Assembly: GCF_030463535.1 (NCBI RefSeq)
Contig: NC_132878.1
Coordinates: 23,069,925-23,133,924, forward strand
Origin: Salminus brasiliensis
Taxonomy: Eukaryota; Chordata; Actinopteri; Characiformes; Bryconidae
DNA: 64,000 nt
Direction: 5' to 3'
Shown here: positions 13,614 to 28,309 of the stretch, one piece after another
Numbering within the stretch: the stretch's first letter is position 1
Layout: each line of letters starts with the position of its first letter
Notes under the pieces: generated by a model
What the model was told of the DNA's origin: nothing
What the model saw: the letters and a program-made list of their open reading frames with translations, nothing else
Databases searched by the model: none
Made by a program: the position numbers and the translations under genes

Positions 13614-15043
13614 AGTGAAAAGTGCTTAGTTCACCTTCGCCGTCCTGGAGGGTCGCCTCTAAATGAACAAAACCTAACTAGCACTAGCTAATTGCTGATT
13701 ATTTAAGTGCTTAAAACTGCAGTTAACTGCATAAGCGTGCATAAAGGCGAAGTACAGTCAGCTGTGTTCGCTAGCTAACCAAAACAAACAGGTCGATCTA
13801 CGGATTTGCGTGAGAGCTAGCTTTCCCAAACGGAGACGACGCGATTTATAATAAATAATGTACAAATACATGTTCAAACGGAGCTGGATTTATGCAACAA
13901 CGTGCAAACCGCTCGAAATGATCCCCACTTGCTCCTGAGTGAAGTTTCTGAAAGCTTTATTTGGCAGGTAGACTAAACTAACTCGCCCTGTTGCCCGTGG
14001 TTACCAGATACCGCCTCGTTTCAAACACTCCACTTAACCGTTTGAGGACCACCCCGAGCTCCCCACCTGAACTGAAGTGTTAACTAAATACAGATTAACA
14101 GTGTAATTCACCATGTTTATGTAGAGACCACGACCAATGAAGTGCATTTTTTTCCCTTCAAAAGATAAAATTTTTAACAGTTATGAAAACAAACCCATGA
14201 GTCACTGGGCTACAGCACCTGGATATTTTTCTTGAATATAGGAAAATTATATAATACAACATTATCACATAAATAACTACCCTTGAATGCTTGGTAAATG
14301 CTAGCTAGCTATAAAGTTTGTAAAAAAAATTATATTCCATAATGTTTTTTCATGTTTTGTGAGGAAAAAAAAAATCAAAGCAAAAAAAAAAATCAGACAA
14401 AGCACTAAATTGAGGACAGACTTTACTCAAATAGTAACCAATAGAGTTGACTCTCCATATTTACATAGGCTTGCCTATTTATATTTACAAATGCACTTCA
14501 GAACATTTATCCGTCCAGAATTTCAGTGAGACCAAATCAAATCTTGCATGGCTGCGTCAAAAAATGATCAAATTTACATGTAATCTCCAGTATAATGAGA
14601 AATCAGGGTTTTATATATGTTTCAGAATTTCGTCCCAGTTCTACGCAAGACTTAACCTTTAAAACTGACTGTACGATCATGTTAAACTGAAAGGGGTTGC
14701 TGAAACCACTTCACTACAACAAAGTCCACCGTAAAAAGCCTGTTTTTGCATCTTTCATCACCCACAGCCCGTTCCAAATAATATCAGGATTGCATGCTAG
14801 CGTTAAGAAAATAAAATTTTTCCTTAGAGAGGATTTCTTAGATTTACAATTATTGAAATTAAACATTTTTGAAAGTGCAAAATTGAACAAAACCTTTGCA
14901 ATATCCCAAGGATCTTGTTAACATAGAAAATAATGAATGTTAAAGAGGACCAATAGGTATATTCTTATATGGCGAACATTAACAGGTACTTAATACGTTC
15001 ATTCACGTATTTTGTGGGGGTCTGCTGTCAGCACTATCTGTTC
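13614..15043. other. Intergenic region, gas2l2 promoter and fam98c 3' flank
   Basis: The two minus-strand genes are arranged in tandem here, fam98c upstream of gas2l2. The part nearest gas2l2 (13614-14060) is relatively CpG-rich and should hold its 5' UTR and promoter; an X-box-like motif lies at 13990-14004. The rest (14100-15040) is AT-rich with A/T homopolymers near 14318-14400 and would contain the fam98c 3' UTR. Short open frames at 14447-14921 have no recognisable content. Confidence 0.6.
13990..14004. promoter_or_regulatory. X-box-like RFX motif upstream of gas2l2
   Basis: GTTGCC-CGT-GGTTAC matches the RFX X-box pattern GTNRCC-N(1-3)-RGYAAC at every position but one (T for A in the right half-site). 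It lies 377 bp upstream of the gas2l2 start codon. RFX2/RFX3 and FOXJ1 drive motile-cilia genes, so the position is sensible. Binding is inferred. Confidence 0.5.
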
Positions 15044-18730
<3,687 letters not shown>

Positions 18731-20101
18731 ACGGATTGAACAAGTGACTTACATACAGACACTGTTAAATACACACCATGCACTGAGAATCTACTACCGA
18801 GCTGCCTACATTACTTCCTAAACTCAGTTCCCTTTCTTCCTCGTCTGTCACGCCCTTAACTGCGGAGGTCAGGCGAGAGTAATCGAGGCGTGCTGGGACT
18901 TTTATTTTATGATAAGAGAAAAAAATAAACATTTTCTTATTGCAATAACTTTAATAGCTAATATTGCAAAGCAATGTAGTGTGTATATGATTTTAATATG
19001 TGTGTCTTTAACACACGTTTATTGTAGTCATTATTTGCACACATTTATACATTTACAGTAGCTGTCATTCTAATGATACCTGCACTTATGCACAGTGCGC
19101 CTCATGACCACTGCGCTCTGCAGGACACGGATCAATTCTCTTTCATGCACAATAATGAAATAAAAATGTCATAATTACATAAATAATATATAAAAATAAT
19201 TACATTTAAAAACATGCTTTTAAAAAATATACATACTTAACATAATAAAAAACATACTTAATAATAATAACAATAATAATAATGGTATGTGAACGGTGGA
19301 TTAGAAAAGTAAGAATTTCACTGGACAATGTTGTACGTGTATATGACAAAAACACTGAAAATCTGAAAATACTGGATACTAATGTGAAAGTGAAATATCA
19401 GTATCCACCGGGTCCGTGGTCGTTTATCGCTGTTCAAAATGTTGAGTCAGCCAATAGGAAGCCAGATTTCAGAAACTGAACGCTGATTCAGCCAATCACA
19501 GGCCGCAGAGAGAGCGCCGCGGTGCCCGCATCAGGAAGCTGCGTTAGCTTGGCTAATTCCTCGGTCACCCTCCATCTTGTGGATACTGCAGCTACCGAGA
19601 ATTGCGCTCGAAAGAAACCCCACGTAAAAAGGTTTGTTCACATTTTGCACCAATACAAAGTGAACTGTTTGCTCGCTGTTTGTTCTGATGTGGTTTTGCT
19701 GTGAGGTGTGTATCACTATAAGAGCGGGTTCTTGCGCGAGCTGTTTGTTTGGCTGATGTTAGCTAGCTAGCATTAGCCTAATTGACGTAGCCATCGTAAA
19801 CGTACTCTGCACGTTCTGGTTGTTTTTGCAACGTAAAACAACAAATATGCTTCATGCATTTCTGCACCATTTATCCTGCATGGTTGTGCTGCAGCGCTGT
19901 GTCTCTTGGTAGCTATCTAGCGAGATAAACACATGTATTTATGAAGCAGCTAACTAGCTAGCTAGCTACATACTCAACGTAAGCCGAGCCGAGTGTGCGC
20001 GTCCTGCCAGCAACCTCCCCGCTTACCCCTCTGTTTACTCTGCAGGGCGACAGGTTTTCGGGGGGAACTTCATCGAGCTAGCAGCAGACGTGCATGAGAA
20101 C
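18731..20101. promoter_or_regulatory. Head-to-head promoter region of fam98c and hnrnpul1
   Basis: The start codons of the two divergent genes are 1.37 kb apart. CpG-rich sequence occurs at both ends (18340-18900 and 19400-20100), with an AT-rich centre (18900-19280). Two CCAAT boxes at 19451-19455 and 19492-19496 are spaced 41 bp apart and oriented towards hnrnpul1. A GCGCCGCGG-rich stretch follows, where transcription probably starts. A 5' UTR exon ending before the GTTTGT at about 19632 and joining the acceptor TTTACTCTGCAG (ends 20045) is likely but inferred. The open frames at 19282-19716 show no coding character. Confidence 0.55.
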
Positions 20102-20105
20102 ATGA
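20094..20105 (+). other. Three-codon uORF overlapping the hnrnpul1 start
   Basis: ATG-AGA-ACA-TGA: the stop codon (20103-20105) overlaps the main ATG (20102-20104) in an ATGA arrangement. The uORF ATG has T at -3 (weak context), whereas the main ATG has A at -3 (stronger). It may tune translation by leaky scanning or termination-reinitiation. Confidence 0.7.
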
Positions 20106-23100
20106 GCACAATTAACGTGAAAAAGCTCAAAGTCAACGAGCTGAAAGAGGAGCTCCAGCGCCGCGGCCTGGACACCCGCGGGCTGAAGGCGGACCTGGCG
20201 GACAGGCTGCAGGCGGCATTGGAGGCCGAGGCAGCCGGCGGTGCGGAGGAGGAGGAAGAAGAACAGGACGCGGGAGAAGGAGACGAAGGTAAACTGAGGC
20301 TGAGTGCCAAACGACTCACTGTGGGGACTCCCTAGTGCACTATATAGGGAGTAGGGAACCGTTTAAAAAGCGGTTGAGTGGTCTGTGTTTTGAAACGGAC
20401 GCAGCGATCCAGATGGCGTGGCTGTGGAAGCAGATTTACTAAGGGATTATGCGAGATGATTTACTGGCAGCAGGACAGGAGCAGTGCATTGTATCCTGTG
20501 GTAAAATATACAATTGAATCGATTTTGTTATTATTAGATTCAATTGCATTTCAGTTGTTTCAGTAAAACCCTTATACTATCTTAACATTTTAAGATTAAA
20601 ACATTTTATTTGAACTCTGCCATTTTATATCTGACCATTTCATTTACATAAATGTAAACAAATGTAAATGCACTTTGAGGACAAAATACTTCAATACTTT
20701 GTGCTTTAATGCGGTGCAGTTCATTGATTTGATTGATAAGAAATCGACCTGCTGGAAGACTGACTGCTGGGGGTCCCCTCTACCTGTGTCAGACCTGCGG
20801 CACACCCTCCTGCCACTGCTATCTGCCTAATAACAATGTTAAAACCTAAATGGACTCTTACCTATCTGTAGCTATTAATATTAACACTATCAGAGCTATG
20901 ACTATATTAAGTTATACTACACCATAAAAATTATATTGTGATTAAGAATATGTTGCACACCTGAGCTTTTCAACAGTTTAGGTGGTTTGGTGACTTTGTC
21001 AATAATTTATAAATATTTCTCACCAAAGGAGGATGGGTCCCCCTTGTGAGTCTTGTTTACTCCCAAGGTTTCTTCTTCCTTTTTCCCAAGGAGTTTTTCC
21101 TTGCCACTGTCACCATTTGGCTTTCTCACTGGGGGTCTTCGTGTAAAGCTGCTTTGTGGCAACAGTTGTAAAATGCACTATACTAATACATTTGGTTTGA
21201 TTTGACTTTTGCTGTACAGTGATTAATATGGTCTCTTAATCTAGAAGTTGCCAGTGGGGAACCTGATGATGGGGAAAATGGTGGACCTCAGTACGAGGAT
21301 GAAAACAGTGGCGATCAGTACCAGGAGGAGAATGACCAGGGTAATATGAATGATGAGGAGGACGGCAACGAGAACAGTGCAGATGCATCTGACTCTGGGT
21401 TTGGAACAACTGACTTCACCACAGATGTGGGCTTCGAGCAGCAGATGCAGCAGGAATACGTTGAGCCTCCGATACAACAACAACAACAGCAGCAGCAGGA
21501 GGATCTAGAAGCTGAAAAAGACAATCAGGGAGCTGAGCTGAAGCAGGAGTATGACGAGCCAGCCATACAACAGCAGCAGTTTGAGGAACCACAGGAGCAG
21601 CAAAAGTCAGAGAGTACAGAACCAGCAGCTAGTGAACAGGGTAAGTCCTGTTTTAATCCAAATATCTCAGGCACAGATTATTCAGACTTGTTTACTGTGT
21701 GGTTCTTGATGTATCATAGTGTGGTTTTGTTCCTTTTTTTTTTTTTTTTTTTTTTTTTAGTCGATAAAATCTGTGAAACCGTACAGTTAATTATTGTTGT
21801 TTTGTGCTTGGGGACATAACGTTATTCCACTAGAAACATATGAGGTCAAAGCAGAGCCAAAGAAGGAAGATGATGAGCCTCAGCAGGCAGAGACAGCAAA
21901 TGCCTGGATGCCTGTGGAAGGAGACCAGTCAGGGCAGGTCAAGTCAGAAGATTACAGAGACACGTCATACAGCCGCAAAAGGTCCTACGACGACAGCCGT
22001 GGATATGGGTACTATGAGCATCGTGAAGACAGAAGGTAAGTTTGATCCCATCTCTTGTATTTCTTTCCTCTTTTTAGTTTCTTCTTCATGGATGTATCAT
22101 TAACTGTATATTCTATAGGGGCCGGTCGCCACAGCCCCCAGCTGAAGAAGACGAGGAAGATTTTGATGACAGCCTTGTGGCTATTGACACCTGTGAGTAC
22201 AATACAATTGTGTTATTACTAATACTTTGTTAGGACCATATGTTTCTAAAGGAATGATGATGTTAATAAAACTGGACTAAGGCCAGCTGGAGGTGTAGTT
22301 GCACTGTTATGGTTTGGTTACATGCTTATTAAAGTATAGCTCATGTTATTTGTATATGGATAATATTGCAATAAATAGTGTTTGAAACTGCTAGCCTTGA
22401 GTAGTTATGTATGGTTCTTGATTTGGTATGATCATAAGGGCTTTTCTTAATGTTTTCCTATGTTTTGTTACCACAGATAACTCCGACCTACATTTTAAAG
22501 TGGCTCGTAACAGGTACAGTGGTTACCCACTTACCATTGAGGGCTTTGCATACCTTTGGGCAGGTGCAAGAGCTTCTTATGGGGTCACCAAAGGACGCAT
22601 ATGCTATGAAATGAAGGTAACATTAAGGATCTGGAAGTTTAAGGTCATACATGACTGAAAAGTGGTAACTTTTTAAAGTTAATTAAGATTTTTAAAGTAA
22701 ATAAAGATTTTCTTTCCATTTAGATCAATGAGGAGATCTCTGTGAAGCATCTTCCGTCTAGTGAGCCCGATCCCCATGTGGTGAGAATAGGGTGGTCCCT
22801 GGATTCTTGCAACACTCAGCTTGGTGAGTAGATTAGTAAAACAAGAAGGGTATTTTGATTGATAAGGTGACTTTGATTTGACAGAGAAAATCAGTAGCAG
22901 GTACTTGTTGACTGTAAACATGAACCTATTCTGGAGAGTTGAGAACAGTGTTTAATATGTATTTCTTATTTCTTTATTTATTATTTTTATAGGAGAGGAA
23001 CCTATGTCCTATGGCTATGGTGGAACTGGCAAGAAATCCTGTAACTGTAAATTTGAGGACTATGGAGAGAGATTTGGTGAAAACGATGTGATTGGTTGCT

Positions 23101-26100
23101 ACATTGTGAGTATTTGACCCTTTTTTTTTTTTTTTTTTTGTTCTTCTGCTTGTTAATCTAAATAGTATTATTTCCCCCAGAAATTATATGATTGAGTATA
23201 ATAAGAAACTTATTGTCTTATTAACTAAAGATAAGAAACTAACTAACCCATACTTCTTTATTTAACTGCAATGTTAACCTTGTCAGGTGAAGTATACCAC
23301 AGTATGACAATTAAAACAACAGAGACATCTCTTAAGCTGTTTTTATATCTTCAGGACTTTGATAGTAAAGAAAAGGTGGAAATGTCATTCTCCAAGAACG
23401 GCAAATGGCTTGGCACATGTTACAACATCTCTCGTGAGGAACTGGATGGCCGAGCCCTCTTCCCACACATTCTGGTAAAGAACTGTGGTGTGGAGTTTAA
23501 CTTTGGCCAGAGAGAGGAGCCTTTCTTCCCTCCTTCTGAGGGTTTTACCTTCATCCAGCAGTTGCCACTGCAGGACCGTACCAGAGGAACAGTGGGACCT
23601 GCAACCAAGGCAGATTGTGAAGTATGGATGTTGATTGTATTCTTATTTTTCATTCTCATCTTTTTATTATTTCTTTAAAACTTTTAGATAAGCAGTGAGA
23701 AAAATGTAATATACATGTAAATTCTGTACACGGTATAAAATGTATGCCCATGTCTTCTTTTTCCACAGATCCTGATGATGGTGGGCTTGCCTGGCAGTGG
23801 AAAGACCACTTGGGCGAATAAACACACTGAGCAGAACCCACAGAAGAAGTTCAATATTTTGGGCACCAATGCGATCATGGAAAAGATGAAAGTATGTATA
23901 TGGATTACGCATAGTATGCAAATGCAAAGTTTTTTTTTTTATTATTAAAACACAAGGGGTATTCTTACAGGCTTATCATCTCTGTAGAGATCAATTAATG
24001 TATCAGTGCATTTATATAGGGTATATCCTTATATTGAGTGTTTTATAATGTGACGTGGCTTTGCCAAATCTGATTTTAGAACCAGAGCTTTTTAAAAACT
24101 TAGCAGTGTAGGAACTGTTAGACTTGTTAGACTTCTCTCTTTCTTATGGACTTTAATCTAATGACTGTTGCTTCTTCTCTAAGGTGATGGGCCTCCGTCG
24201 CCAGAGGAACTACGCTGGGCGCTGGGACGTACTCATCCAGCAGGCTACGCAGTGTCTCAACCGTCTCATCCAGATTGCTGCCCGCAAGAAACGCAACTAC
24301 ATCCTGGACCAGGTACTGTCATTCCCGCCTGTCCCGTCTGCTGCTGTTCCACTTAAGTTTGTTTGTTTTTTTTGTTTAACCATCCCCTTTTTTTTTTTCA
24401 ACCTCCCCAACCCCTTTGGAAAAAGGGAAACAACACAGCCCCACTGCTGCTCCCTGATGCACATGTTCATTAATGCACTTCTGCTCTCTCTGTAGCCCTG
24501 GCCCAAAACATTGGTTAGCAGCTTTTGCTCCTGAAAACATTAATTTATTGTTACTCCTAATTTCCTTGTCCTGAACATGTTGCTGTGTTTCTCATTTGTT
24601 TTGTATTTCTTTTGATTTTGCTTATAATGAACCGAAAACTGTACAGAACTGTAATAGAGTATGTTCTTACTCTGAATATATGTTTATGGTTTCCCTTTTA
24701 ATAATGTATGTGTTGTTGTAAAGAAATATTTTGCCACACTGTACAAATAGTCCATGTCATTAGTAAGATGTTGAAAAACAAGTAATCACAGCCTGGTGAG
24801 TAAGAAACCACCTTCTGTTGCTATGGTAATTGTAAGAAAACCCCAACATCACTCTGATGTTTTTTAAATTAGATAACTTGGAACTTTTGAATGTTGTATT
24901 AAAAATGAACTTTAAGGTAAGTAGAGAAACTAACCCACTTGAAGTTTTTAGATCAGTCTTGGCCAAGTCAGAATCAGGTAAGTAAGGTCAAATGGATGTG
25001 CCTAGGGTTCATTAAGGAAACTGTGAGTATTGACAGGTAGGTAGTAAGTGTTTGTCTGTGTCAGGCATAGCTGGACGTTTGAAGAATTGGTAAGTATAGG
25101 TAAGTTAGGGGACCCAGGAGTAGTTTGTGTAAACGCTTGTATATGCTTTCAGAACGTTAATCAAAAAGGCCTACTTTGTGTCTGGCTATTATGAGAGCAT
25201 TTTGTAGTTCAGTTAGTGTTTCTAATCAGTTTTTGATGTTTAGATGCTACAAACAGAAGAGTGAGGTGTTTATATTGGGATCTGTGTGACTGTTTGGAAG
25301 GTGTGGTGTCGTCAGGCACTGTCCTAAAAGACTATGGGTGTATTTACCTTATTTTGCAGTTCACAACTTAATATATTGGTTTATTACTGGTGATAATTTA
25401 TCTCATAGTCATGCTAGCCAAGAGATTTGCTGAAGACTTGGATAAAAGCAATGTAATGATGCAAGTAGCTGTAGAGAAGTGATTTTGGTCCCCTTTTCTT
25501 TTAAAAACTGTCCTCTGCAACTTCGCCTCGCAGCAGTTTCCAAGGTAAGTGAGTGGGGGGTTGTGAGAGACAACCATTAGTCATTCCAGAACAGTAAATC
25601 TAGCCATGAAAAAAAAAAAACTCTCTCACTTTCGTCGTTGCAGGAATCCCAATCCCCCTCCTTCGGAACGCAAAGCCATAACAAAGCAAAAAAGTGAACA
25701 ATAATGAACAAGCTTCTACTTCTTTCTTGTCACCATTGCTAGACAAATGTATATGGATCAGCCCAGAGACGAAAAATGCGTCCTTTTGAAGGGTTTCAAC
25801 GCAAGGCTATTGTAATTTGTCCCACGGATGAGGATTTAAAAGAGCGAACGTTAAAGCGAACTGATGAGGAAGGGAAGGATGTTCCCGATCATGCTGTGTT
25901 AGAAATGAAAGGTAGGAATGCCACGGATAACCAAAAAACAATGCTTCCAACTACACACCCAGATCTGCTTTTGCTATGTTTTTTGTTTTTGTTTGAATTT
26001 TTTGTTTTCCCCCAAACTTCGAAGATCCCCACCCACCCTCTTCTGTTTTGCCAGATAAAAGAGCTCCTCTCCTTTTTCTTGTTCTTGATTCTCATCCTGT

Positions 26101-27745
26101 CCTCTGGCCCCTGTTTTCTGCAACATTTCATTTTCTGTACCACGGCAAACTTAATGAACAACATAAAGTAACGGATCGGCTTATGTTTGTTAGCAAATCT
26201 CTTCTGTACTGTCAAATTGCAGTTTTACAGTTTTAATCCATTTTATCTTAATTGTGAATGTCGGCTGTAGGTCCTAATTAATATGTTGGCACAACCACCC
26301 TTAATCCTTCATAACTCTCTTTTTCTGGCAACTGTCTTTCTTTTTATATTTACTTTTATGTTTACCCTTATTCTGGGACAAGTTTTGCCTTAATCAACTA
26401 AGGCAATATTTGTCCAAGGTCCCTCTGACTCGCCCACCACATCTTGTCTTCTCTTTCCCTCTCACTTTCTCTCTTTCACTGTCTTCTCCTTTTCTTCCTT
26501 CCCTCTGTTCTGCCCAGTCTAATGTTTCTTTTGGCCACCACTGTTACGATGCTAATAAATCTCTTTTGTTTCTTGGCGACGCGGCTGTTCTCTCCCTCAC
26601 TGCGTGCCCTCTGCCCCCCCTTCCCGTCCTCCCCATAGCCAACTTTGTGCTGCCCGAGGCTGGAGACTTTCTGGATGAGGTGATCTTCATCGAGCAGCAG
26701 CGCGAAGAGGCAGACACTCTCATCAAACAGTACAACGAGGAAGGGCGCAAGGCCGGCCCTCCACCAGAAAAGCGCTTCGACAACCGCCAGGGTGGGTTCC
26801 GTGGCCGCGGCGGTGGTGGTTTCCAGCGCTACGACAACCATGGTGGACCCCAGGGAGGCCGAGGGGGCTACCAGAGTCGTGGTGGCCCTGGAGGAGGTGG
26901 TGGCTTCCGTGGAGGTATTAGGCTTTTGAACTATGATTTTTATTTTCTTTGTCACAGTTGGCCAATTTTGACACATTTTACATTGAAGTCCTTTCTGTAC
27001 GTGTTTTATAATGGTTCATTTTTAGCCTTAATAGTAGCCTATTTGAACCATGAGGATAGAAAACGACTAGTTTTTGAGTAACATCTTATGCAGCTTATGT
27101 ATTGTCTAGATTTTGGTTGTAAATTATGCTGTTGTTTTGGTCCAAGACATATTTTATGCTTTAATTACTCATCACCTAAGATTTGGAGTCCTGGTTTGTG
27201 TCATAACCAGTGTATGTAAATGGTGCCGCCTAATGATTTGAATGAGCTGTTATTTCAGTCGGTTTTGAGAAGTTGCATTTTGTCAGGTAAGTAAGACCTT
27301 TGTCATTTGTGTAGGTTACAACCGCGGTGGATACAACCAGAATCGATGGGGAAACAACTACAGAGATTCAGGTGGCCGAGGAGGCTACAACCGCAATCCA
27401 CAACAGGGAGGCAGCTACAACCACAATCGCCAGGGCTCATACAACAAAGGAAGCTCTGGGTCCAGCAGCAGCTACAGTCAGTCCCAGGTACCAGAGCTCT
27501 TAGAAGGGAGGTTGATGGTGGTGGTACATGTGTTCAGTAAAAGTAATGTATCATTGTTTATAAAAATGAATCTGTTTTGTATAGCCTCAAAGCTACAATC
27601 AAGGTTACAACCAAGGCAACTACAGCCAGGGTTACAACTATGGAAGCTATAGCCAGTACCCAGGATACAACCAGGGCTACAGCCAGACACCTGCTACCAC
27701 AGGCCAGTCATACAACCAGCAGCAACCGCAACCGCAGCAGCAACC

Positions 27746-27781
<36 letters not shown>

Positions 27782-28309
27782 CTACAGCCAGCAGTATCAG
27801 CAGGTAAGCTACTACAACAACTAATGATGAATGGGAATTGGATGTGGTGTGATGAAGACCTGGGATGCCTTTTTTAAGAACTTTAAAGTTTTACATGGTG
27901 GTACTGTAATGTAATTTTTGTCCCATTAAAATTAGTGTCTTTGTTTTTCTGTTAGTATTACAGCAAATTGACCTACCACACATGAACAGCATCTTAACAT
28001 ATTCTCAGGAAACACAGGCCTTCTAAATAGTATTCCTAATATGGAATAGTTTTCTTTTTGTAAGAGTATCATTGATCCAGAACAAGTACTTTCACATCAA
28101 GTCTTGGCGTTAGGTTTTAGTTTGACCTGTGCTATTTGTTTGCTGTGCTTGTTTAATCTCTTCATTTGTTGCAATTGCAGTATGCTCAGCAGTGGCAGCA
28201 GTATTACCAGAACCAGAGCCAGTGGAACCAGTACTACAACCAGTACGGAAACTACGGCAGCTATGGCAACCAGCAGAACACACAGGGCTCCCAGGGCACA
28301 CAACAGTAG
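20102..28309 (+). CDS. hnrnpul1: hnRNP U-like protein 1
   Basis: Fifteen coding exons: 20102-20288, 21245-21640, 21834-22035, 22119-22192, 22477-22616, 22724-22823, 22993-23105, 23355-23621, 23769-23891, 24184-24312, 25743-25911, 26639-26914, 27315-27487, 27585-27803, 28181-28309. The product is 898 aa. Order of parts: SAP DNA-binding domain ([20 protein letters not shown]); an acidic and Q-rich linker; a SPRY domain (about 290-490; [20 protein letters not shown]); and a kinase-like P-loop domain with Walker A GLPGSGKT at 499-506. RGG boxes (about 640-720) and a Tyr/Gln/Asn/Gly-rich prion-like tail follow. The wording matches HNRNPUL1 (E1B-AP5) more closely than HNRNPU. It is a nuclear RNA-binding protein acting in transcription, mRNA export and DNA-end resection. 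ATG 20102 is chosen because the SAP domain follows at once. The exon at 27585 holds a pure (CAG)11. Confidence 0.97.
20735..21195 (+). repeat. LINE-like 3' tail repeat in hnrnpul1 intron 1
   Basis: Contains GGAGGATGGGTCCCCCTTGT, GGAGTTTTTCCTTGCCACTG and a terminal GTAAAGCTGCTTTGTGGCAA followed by TACTAATACA. I recognise these blocks as the 3' end of an L2-type retroposon common in teleosts. No reverse transcriptase sequence is present, so this is a 5'-truncated copy. Confidence 0.6.
24916..25550 (+). other. Cluster of 5' splice-site-like GGTAAGT motifs in hnrnpul1 intron 10
   Basis: Perfect GGTAAGT occurs at 24916, 24977, 25089, 25099 and 25544. Near matches lie at about 24794 (GGTGAGTAAG) and 25034 (AGGTAGGTAGTAAGT). 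None is the annotated donor of the 1.43 kb intron (24313-25742). The last follows a strong pyrimidine-AG tract ending at 25533, so a short cryptic exon (25534-25544) is conceivable. Confidence 0.7.
27747..27779 (+). repeat. Pure (CAG)11 coding microsatellite
   Basis: Eleven uninterrupted CAG codons encode a glutamine run in the C-terminal tail of hnrnpul1, preceded by a Q/P-rich stretch with mixed codons. Pure tracts are prone to length change. Confidence 0.95.

Noticed and set aside
13380-13691. 103-aa plus-strand open frame over the gas2l2 first exon
   Set aside because: It is antisense to the calponin-homology coding exon and has no domain of its own.
21315-21524. Cysteine- and serine-rich minus-strand frames
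   Set aside because: They are the antisense of the acidic, Q-rich hnrnpul1 exon; CAG and GAG codons read backwards give them.
22193-22476. TGATGA words in hnrnpul1 intron 4 considered as box C of a snoRNA
   Set aside because: No matching D box with a terminal stem was found at a suitable distance.
26410-26638. Open frame running into hnrnpul1 from upstream of the exon at 26639
   Set aside because: The C/T-rich translation is an intronic pyrimidine tract. The acceptor CCCCATAG at 26631-26638 and the reading phase mark the true exon start.
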